This document shows, one piece after another, positions 58,205-64,000 of a stretch of DNA of 64,000 nucleotides. The notes beneath the pieces were generated by a model. The model was given only the letters and a program-made list of their open reading frames with translations. It was not told the origin of the DNA and ran no database searches. The stretch lies in NCBI GenBank assembly GCA_019614645.1, contig JABWDB010000004.1:10602001-10666000 (forward strand), given 5' to 3'. The position numbers were made by a program, and so were the translations under genes. The stretch is from Stratiolaelaps scimitus. Taxonomy: Eukaryota > Arthropoda > Arachnida > Mesostigmata > Laelapidae. Positions within the stretch are counted from its first letter, which is position 1; each line of letters opens with the position of its first letter.

Positions 58205-61045
58205 TGAGCGTGAATTATGACGACAATAATTTTAACAATAAACAATTTCTATCTTCTTGCCTTAGAATGTTGTATAAATGTTTTTGTTGTATAAAACTAT
58301 CCGAATCTCATTCTGGATATTCACAATACGACTAGTCTTTCATGAATGCCTGGCCAGCTTTCGATCTCAGTGGTCCCCGGTGATTTTTTGCTAAAACAAA
58401 TTGGCTAAGCTAAGCTAATTGAGAATAATGCGGTTCTACGGTGGTCGAAGAAGCAGGAAAGGATTTCCGTCTCGCCTCTACATTTCGAGCTATTACATGG
58501 AATGGAAAATGGAGAGTTATTAACATTATTAACAGTAACAGATTAACGTCCAGAATCCATAACGATAAAACTAGGGAGTTTATGAATGTGCCGTAGCTTC
58601 TGGCTCCTGTCGATTTCGTAATACTCTGATTATGAGGCGAACTTCGAAATAGATTAAATTCAAAAACGTAGACAGCATTCATTGTTGAACAGTTCACAGA
58701 ATCAAATGCATGAGAATATGCGCGAAAAGAGGTAAACTGACATCAAATCAACTGGAACAGCCTCCTTCCGACGTCCTTCGCATAAAGCTACCAGGTGTTA
58801 ACATATTAAATGTTAATTAATATGTTAGGACTGCAGTTAAACCTGCTACTCGCCATCAGGCTCATCAGCCTGACCGGAAATGATTCTTTTTACAGCTAGA
58901 ACATGATGGAACATCTTGGATGTGTTACATCATGCACATGTTATATCATTCACGGAATTTCCACGTATCCACTGACGTTTGACGAATCACCAGACGACTG
59001 TAGGTGCGCGACCGTTATGAAACGTGAACATCGGCCAATCCACATGCTAGAGGAGATCGGCTGATTTGACGAGGTGAATACTTACACGTTTGAAATATTC
59101 GGATGAGCAGTTAGAAACATCCCCCAGCTGTACGGAAGTCGACCCATTGTGCTGTATGTTAATTATGCACTATTGTGTAGGAGTAACAGTTTATTTGATA
59201 CGTTGTTGTGAGCTTGCTTGATACGTAGCTGTGAGCTCGTTAACGCTTCTGACGGTTGGCGGATGTGTATTTAAGTCAAACTTGGAACTGACCCAAAGTC
59301 AGTTTAATGACTTCAAATATATATGGTACGAAGCGTCATCTTTTAACTGCTTCGTGAACTCAATCAGAAGTGCTTCGCGATGCCAGGGCCGAATACTGTA
59401 TATGTTTAAATACTATATTTATTACTGCACCTTTTGTTTCTGACCTCACGCACTGGTTGACTGTGTGATGCGGCGGGGACACCGAATGCATGATAAAACG
59501 GAATCACCGGACACTGACAGAATGAGAAATTTGGCGATTAATTGGCTATTTTCAGCAAAACGTCCTGCGAAGGCACGATTCCTGGCCTCAGGGATCTGTG
59601 TGAATTTTTCATCCTGACAATTTCCGTAGCTGGGTCCTCTTTGCATCACAGTCATGGAGCAGAAGTCTGGAGGCATTTCACAGACTCTTGAATATGGATT
59701 CACCCAAAAAAAACTACCGAGACAGGCAAATAGCACATAATATGAACAGTCCATTATAACATGATCGAAATCAAAACGAAAATCAAAAAGCTTACTAATA
59801 GTTGGTTAAGAGGAAGCTCTACTTCTTGTATCATAAACCACCTATACGGGCCATTGGAAACATCGATTCAAGAACCCGTTCCTACATGCTTGGATTTGAT
59901 TCTTTGAAAGTTGCGCTTCAACAGCCCTTTTTCTTCCACGTTCCCATGTCTGCCTTTAAACACATTATGCAATAGCACCGGTCTGGGCTTACATACTCAG
60001 CATTTCGTGCTCGGCGGTTGCCCTGTTCACCGAAGAAAAAACCTATGTGGTTCACTGACGTACGACACGCGACAGAAGGGGTGTTCTGAAATGTTGGTAA
60101 TGTATCTTGAGGGAAGCATCATTGTTAAGACAGCCGAATCCATGTTGTCTTAGGCAGTCTGTGGCATACTTATGTCACTGGTGAACAAATCTTAACAAAT
60201 CTACGCAAATCTACGATTCGTCCATTGTGTAAAACATGTATATAGACACAAACGTGCGAACAGAGGGTGTAATTAGGCTTTTTTAATGTCAACAGTTTAT
60301 GACATTCACTAGAGCGGGTATATTCCGAAGATCATGATGATTTCACAGCACTTCCCGTGGAAAACATTGAACCTCAACAGCGCGAATAATTCACTCTAGT
60401 GGGCTAATCATGCCGTGATGTTGGATGCACAACTCCGACGCTCTTCTCAAACGTATTCTTTCACAGGTTCGACTTATCACTATGAACAATCTGCGACAAG
60501 AACGTTGAAAGAGTCCACTGTGGCAGTGTATCGACATCGGTTCACCAACCAACCTGGTGAGCAATCGCATTTGGGAAACTCCTGCTGTTCAGTTCAGCTT
60601 CGCTCTGACCGGCTCACAGCTGCACCTAGAAACACATCGTTGTTAGTCGACCATAGCCGACTGTCTATGCAGCGAATCATCATCACCGATCTCACAATAA
60701 TTACAAAGTGTACCTTGTTGGAGCGCGGTGATATTGCGCGTTTGCTGGCATTAATGCGACCATTTACGCACGTAGTTTATTCACCTGCGCAGCATGCTGA
60801 AAATCTCCGACGAATTCCGCCATTTCTCGAGCTTTCTAGCTCAGGTAAATGTTACGCTCATATAAAATAAGTGAACTGGAAAAAAATCTGATCAGTATCC
60901 ACGATCCGCCTATCTCGCCCGCCGCAGAAATCCAGCAACCCGGCTCATTTGCCGTTCGAAGAAGCGGTCCCCTCATCATTCGATCAAACGATATCGGCTG
61001 CTAGTTAGCTAATTAGTTTGGACGGCGACGTCCATACAGTGTGTA

Positions 61046-61579
61046 ATGGAACGTCGCAGCTGTGCCGCGGTCGATCGTCTGCTGGATCATCTGCGACAAA
61101 GTGGCCGGCTAGAAATTAGGCCGGTGCCGCGTCATGGGCGTCGCCCTGGCCAGGCCAGGCATAATCCGTACGAGGCAGGCGTGAAACGGTACGAAATGTC
61201 GGGTATGGGCATCTACAATGACGACAACGCGACCGAGCCCCGCGAGGAGCCGGCCCCGCCAGCGAAGCCGCCCCAGGTGAAGCGGCTGAGAAAAACACGA
61301 CGACAGCTATCGGGCGATGAGGCTGGCCGAGAGGGCAGTGACGACGCCACCGCCGAGTTGCTCGACTCTGCGAGTCGTTCGCCAACCGACGACTGCTCCG
61401 ATCTTGGACTCATCCTGCCTGATCTCGGGGTCGAGACAGATCTGGGTTTTAGCACGCCGATGACGTCGTTGAACCACGGTGAGCCTGAGGCGCCTGATGG
61501 GTATGGCCAGAAATACATTTGTCCATTGGAGCTTGGTTATGACACCGAGGAGGTAGCCTCAAACCGAGAACGATCATAG
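61046..61579 (+). CDS. Unrecognised 177-aa charged protein
   Basis: This is a single open frame from ATG 61046 (G at +4) to TAG, clearly GC-richer than its surroundings, which supports coding. The N-terminal 45 residues are Arg-rich and basic (MERRSCAAVDRLLDHLRQSG), followed by a Pro/Glu/Lys-rich middle and an acidic Ser/Asp/Leu-rich second half with PDLGVETDLGFSTP. It is probably intracellular and largely disordered. No domain is recognised. The 3' UTR has (GGTC)n/(CAGC)n repeats at 61618-61648 and an AATAAA near 61736. It could be the whole protein or the last exon of a larger one. It converges with the minus-strand gene ending at 62065. Confidence 0.5.
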   Translation: MERRSCAAVDRLLDHLRQSGRLEIRPVPRHGRRPGQARHNPYEAGVKRYEMSGMGIYNDDNATEPREEPAPPAKPPQVKRLRKTRRQLSGDEAGREGSDDATAELLDSASRSPTDDCSDLGLILPDLGVETDLGFSTPMTSLNHGEPEAPDGYGQKYICPLELGYDTEEVASNRERS

Positions 61580-62064
61580 CGAACGTTGGGTCTGGTGATC
61601 TCGCGTACGGTCACCGGGTCGGTCGGTCGGTCAGCCAGCCAGCCAGTTGAAGTAACTCACCTTGTGATTCATGAATAAGTAGTTGTATACATATATATTA
61701 TAGGCAACAGAGAAAAACAGCAAACAACAAAAAAAAATAAATGTGGAACCTCGTGTATGTTCGTAACCTTATAATCGATCAGGCATGTGTGTTTGTGCCC
61801 GGCTTAGCTCTTCGTGGCTAATGAGCAGCAGCAGCAGCAGCAAATTAATTAGGTGTGAAAGAATGTGTCTCCTGTGGTCGTAATCAACGGGTGTTGCATT
61901 GTTGTTGCTGTGTTACGTCTGGAAGGCATAGAGCAGTCCAATTTATTATGAGCATTATTAAACCGGAAATTTCGGATGTTACAGCTGGTTTGCGGCTATT
62001 ACTGATCCTCGATCCCACAGCTACCAATATGTTGTACTGGTACCCGATGCCCCTCCCAGATATG

Positions 62065-63728
62065 CTAGGTGTTTGCAATACAGACTTCAGCTGGTGATTT
62101 AGTTGACTTCCGTTTAAATGCGGCCCCCCGGCGGAGCTTCTGTGAACCTTCAGGTACAACGGGGAAGTCTGGCAAAATTTCTTCTTCAGGTACAACGGGG
62201 AAGTCTGGCAAAATTTCTTCTTCAGGTACAACGGGGAAGTCTGGCAAAATTTCTTCCGATTTAGGTATCTGTTAATAGCATGCAAACGACACAAAAATAT
62301 TTAACCGAGGAGCATTGATCTCTGCAATACTGCATAAGCTTAGGTTGCTTGTCATGTGAAAGGTCGTTTACAACCAGCCCTACGACTTTTACATTAAAGT
62401 CGCATGGCTTGGAGACCAATGTCGTACTTTTGTGGGAACGTAGGTTTCGTTGGACCCACGTTTTTCATGTTTTTTTGATTCTACTCATTGTCTCATGTTT
62501 ACAAGACGCGTATCGCGTAGCCATGCGCTATTAATTTAACGCCGTATATTATACTCTGTGTTGTCATGTTTGTCCCAACGGTGTGCGAGTTTGTCCGCAT
62601 GGTGACACCCCCAGATTGACGAAGGCGTTATTATCACTAGACGTCTATTCATTCATCAAGCTCTAGCAATAGTAGTTTGCGTCCTGGCATCAATTTGGTA
62701 ATAATTGGCAATCATTGCAAGCTTATGATGCACGCCTAATTTCGTTTCGAATGAAACGTGGCTTCTGTCGTGCAACAGTTTCTATGTAGTTTCAAGGCTC
62801 TGACGTTCACCAAATCTACATGCGCACAGCTCAAGTACCAACTTATATGGTCAACTATGAGTACCAAACATATATTCGGCCCATTCTCTAAAGTGTCACA
62901 CTGCCCAATCGAACAGACATCTGACACGCGGTAAGGTCTAACATTGAGATCGAAAATCTCGTCTGCCGATCTGTATCCTCTGGACCAGCCGCGGACACAA
63001 TTGTTCGTGAGCAGATTTCGAATATCCAGTACAAGGAAGTCGTTTCGCTGGCTTTAGCTCGATTAACGTCGTCAATTGTAGCTGTACTGAATCGCCAGCT
63101 GTGGCTGCATACGCAATATGCTTAGTTGTAGTATCGGGGGTACTACAACGGCACGCGACCTCAAATACAAAGCAGTTGCCTGTTTGACTAGAATATTGCA
63201 GTAATGACAAAGTAGGCCAATCGGTAATACTCACACCATTTTGAGCCTCGGTTGCAGCACTCCATTTCTGCTGGTCCAGCGGTTCCATACGTTGTTCCTG
63301 TTGGCTGCTGTTTCGGCGCTCCTCCGTGGCTTCTTCGGATGCCCCATGTGATTCCGATCGGACTATGACCTTCTTGACTAGATCTATCGAGTAAGGTACG
63401 ATAGTTTGAAATAATACTAGTATCTCAAAACCATTGCAGAAACTCACGCAGGTTCGCTTGAGTTCAGATCTGATTGGCATCAGATCTGTTTATCGGTATT
63501 ATAAACACTTCTACCGCTAAACGCTATTAACCTCAATTCTGCTGTTAAGAAATACAAATGCATTAATGCAGATTAGCAGCATGAGAAGTGATTCAAAAGA
63601 GACATAATGAAACAAGCTATTTCTTGTTAATTACCTTCTACGAGCTGTTCCGCATCGCTTTGAAACCGCAGCTGTGGGGCATCTCGAGAAGTGGATTCTT
63701 CAGCGTGTGTCAAGTTTGTTGAGTTTGT
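62065..63728 (-). CDS. Unrecognised protein, 3' part, with a triplicated 12-residue repeat (5'-incomplete)
   Basis: Exons by eye: 63728-63635 (acceptor TTTTTCAG, donor GTAATT), 63377-63235 (donor GTGAGT) and 62268-62065 (acceptor TTAACAG, TAG). Phases agree (1, then 0). Read in order, the chain is Ser/Glu/Gln-rich and hydrophilic (TNSTNLTHAEESTSRD..., HGASEEATEERRNSSQQEQR). It then has three identical copies of EEILPDFPVVPE and a basic tail (KLRRGAAFKRKSTKSP). The polar, low-complexity composition suggests a disordered or extracellular/mucin-like chain; no domain is recognised. A minus-strand AATAAA is at 61942-61947. Earlier exons must lie upstream, probably beyond the window. Phase agreement and the in-frame repeat are the main support. 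Confidence 0.55.
62149..62256 (-). repeat. Three identical 36-bp tandem repeats inside a coding exon
   Basis: The units 62149-62184, 62185-62220 and 62221-62256 are identical base for base. Being 36 bp, each adds exactly 12 codons and keeps frame. There are no spacers, so this is a coding minisatellite, not a CRISPR array. Confidence 0.95.
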
Positions 63729-64000
63729 CTGAAAAACCGAGTCACATTAAATTCGGCTTACTAAGCCTCTACGTTAATCTGGCCTACCCGCCAACTGGAA
63801 GTCGCTGCCATGTACAATAATGATCCGGTTTCTAACTTCGGATCTCTCGGCACTCAAGCTAGCCTTGGCACGAAACTACGTTAACGACGTTAGCGTTTTC
63901 TTAGCGAACTTCGTTTCACACGGTCATAAATGAGCTTCCAGAATTTGCTAGCCATCAACAAGAAGTCAAGATATGTCGAGTAACAAATCACAGAAAAGGA
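63729..64000. other. Intron or upstream sequence of the minus-strand gene
   Basis: No further exon that I can support before the window edge; the preceding exon must lie beyond 64000 or be short and unrecognised. Confidence 0.3.

Larger units (their letters stand above)
57546..61045. other. No confidently supported gene; two adjacent hairpins
   Basis: AT-rich spacer. Open frames at 59446-59754 (minus) and 60415-60870 (plus) are considered and not accepted. The 100 bp before 61046 probably belong to the 5' UTR of the next gene. Confidence 0.4.

Noticed and set aside
59446..59754. Minus-strand frame of 102 codons with a hydrophobic, Cys-containing start like a secreted protein
   Set aside because: The signal-like part is weak, the frame has no clear domain, and no splice partner or paralogue was seen; kept only as a note.
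60415..60870. Plus-strand frame of 151 codons upstream of the 61046 gene
   Set aside because: No domain and mixed composition; possible acceptor and donor sites exist but no phase-consistent partner.
62149..62256. Regular 36-bp repeat as a possible CRISPR array
   Set aside because: Units are contiguous without spacers and lie in an animal coding exon.

Overview
This is a stretch of animal nuclear DNA. It is moderately AT-rich and spliced, with long non-coding intervals, many (TA)n microsatellites and several retroposons. An R1-clade LINE and cysteine-rich secreted proteins point to an arthropod. The spacing of the cysteines resembles tick class-B evasins, so a tick or other parasitiform mite is my best guess, but this is inference only.

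Layout. 1-18188: mostly non-coding, with microsatellites, a mariner-type MITE (13308-13723), a LINE/SINE 3'-end fragment (about 6036-6120) and a SINE-like segment (about 16755-16945). 18189-23798 (+): five exons in matching phases encode the 3' part of a protein with TRAF-type zinc fingers followed by a Ser-rich linker and a coiled coil. An orphan exon with a good acceptor (24578-24653) could be an alternative end of the same gene. 25863-46200: a tandemly duplicated region holding five two-exon genes on the minus strand (A1 26321-27237, C 29296-30235, B1 31555-32231, A2 42387-42782, B2 44845-45508). Each has an 85-nt signal-peptide exon, a phase-1 intron and a short exon with a seven-cysteine core. 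Between the two arrays lies a complete, apparently recent R1-clade retrotransposon (34972-40537; perfect 14-bp target duplication, poly(A), two intact ORFs). An older, decayed and distinct R1-like element lies antisense at about 33170-33735. 48962-50401 and 55908-57545 (+): two intronless, divergent FEM-1-like paralogues. 61046-61579 (+): an unrecognised 177-aa ORF that converges on a minus-strand gene (exons 63728-63635, 63377-63235, 62268-62065). Its last exon carries three identical in-frame 36-bp repeats.

Most notable: the five-member secreted cysteine-rich family. I see no assignment for it beyond an evasin-like spacing. Between B1 and B2 the mature-protein exon has about 13 amino-acid-changing codons against 2 purely synonymous ones, while the signal-peptide exon differs at one base. 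That is what is expected of a secreted protein under diversifying selection. Splice models were built by eye from donor/acceptor sites and phase agreement; no transcript or database evidence was available.
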